Shown here: one piece after another, positions 21,575 through 21,593 of the stretch | Position numbering within the stretch: position 1 is the stretch's first letter | Layout: the number at the start of each line of letters is the position of its first letter | Assembly (NCBI GenBank): GCA_049967035.1 | Contig: JBMFTM010000007.1 | Coordinates: 1 to 21,593, forward strand | DNA length: 21,593 nucleotides | From: Acidifodinimicrobium sp049967035 | Lineage (GTDB): Archaea > Nanobdellota > Nanobdellia > Parvarchaeales > Parvarchaeaceae | Reading direction: 5' to 3' | Program-made: the position numbers and the translations under genes | The notes under the pieces: model-generated | Told to the model about the DNA's origin: nothing | Database searches by the model: none | What the model saw: the letters and a program-made list of their open reading frames with translations, nothing else

Positions 21575-21593
21575 GATTCATTGGCTTCCAGCT

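Noticed and set aside
1..21593. CRISPR array, transposon or restriction-modification genes
   Set aside because: No regularly spaced repeats, no transposase or nuclease motifs and no terminal inverted repeats were found on reading both strands.

Overview
The window is archaeal. It carries archaeal/eukaryotic-type ribosomal proteins (L31e, L39e, S19e), prefoldin alpha, the RNase P protein Rpp21/Rnp4, the large subunit of the archaea-specific replicative polymerase PolD, archaeal AlaRS and IleRS, TBP, and archaeal promoters (TATA boxes centred about 26-29 nt before starts). Genes are very tightly packed and several proteins are divergent or short (48-aa L39e), which would suit a small-genome lineage such as Micrarchaeota or another DPANN group. 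That placement is inference; no 16S gene is present.

Layout. 1-112: upstream signals of a minus-strand gene lying off the left edge. 113-2976 (minus): a seven-gene operon rnp4 - rps19e - PDCD5-like - rpl39e - rpl31e - pfdA - ftsY, joining translation, chaperone and SRP-receptor functions. 3129-3793: a 48-aa very acidic protein convergent with a zinc-ribbon/alpha-crystallin-like protein. 4005-4666 (plus): two tandem paralogous two-helix membrane miniproteins and a 71-aa helical protein. 4678-5477 (minus): rpl13-rps9. 5522-7338 (minus): a membrane/glycosylation group, consisting of a degenerate GT2 domain fused to GtrA, a 79-aa and a 138-aa membrane protein, with a tRNA-Ala(CGC) on the opposite strand sitting between the last two. 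7572-9941: PEP synthase. 10021-10602: a four-helix membrane protein. 10672-11757: a four-CBS protein with an HPF-like C-terminus. 11758-15171 (minus): PolD DP2. 15254-20921: alaS and ileS, overlapping by 8 bp. 21035-21574: TBP.

Most of the content is housekeeping information processing. I see no CRISPR array, transposase, integrase or restriction system. The most unusual local structure is at 5946-6119: tRNA-Ala is flanked by 15-bp direct repeats (one mismatch) lying in the same reading phase of the two flanking membrane-protein ORFs. Collapsing the repeats would join them into one ORF, so a tRNA-bearing segment may have split a gene. Other points of interest are the CBS-HPF-like fusion (a possible nucleotide-sensing ribosome-hibernation factor), the zinc-ribbon/small-heat-shock-like fusion, the glycosyltransferase domain without its aspartate motifs, and the absence of eIF6 and L18Ae/LX genes between rpl31e and pfdA.

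Expression signals are mixed. Many genes look leaderless (TATA box about 27 nt before the start codon: rnp4, rpl13, GT2-GtrA, DP2, TBP), while others have strong Shine-Dalgarno sequences (acidic protein, ppsA, CBS protein).
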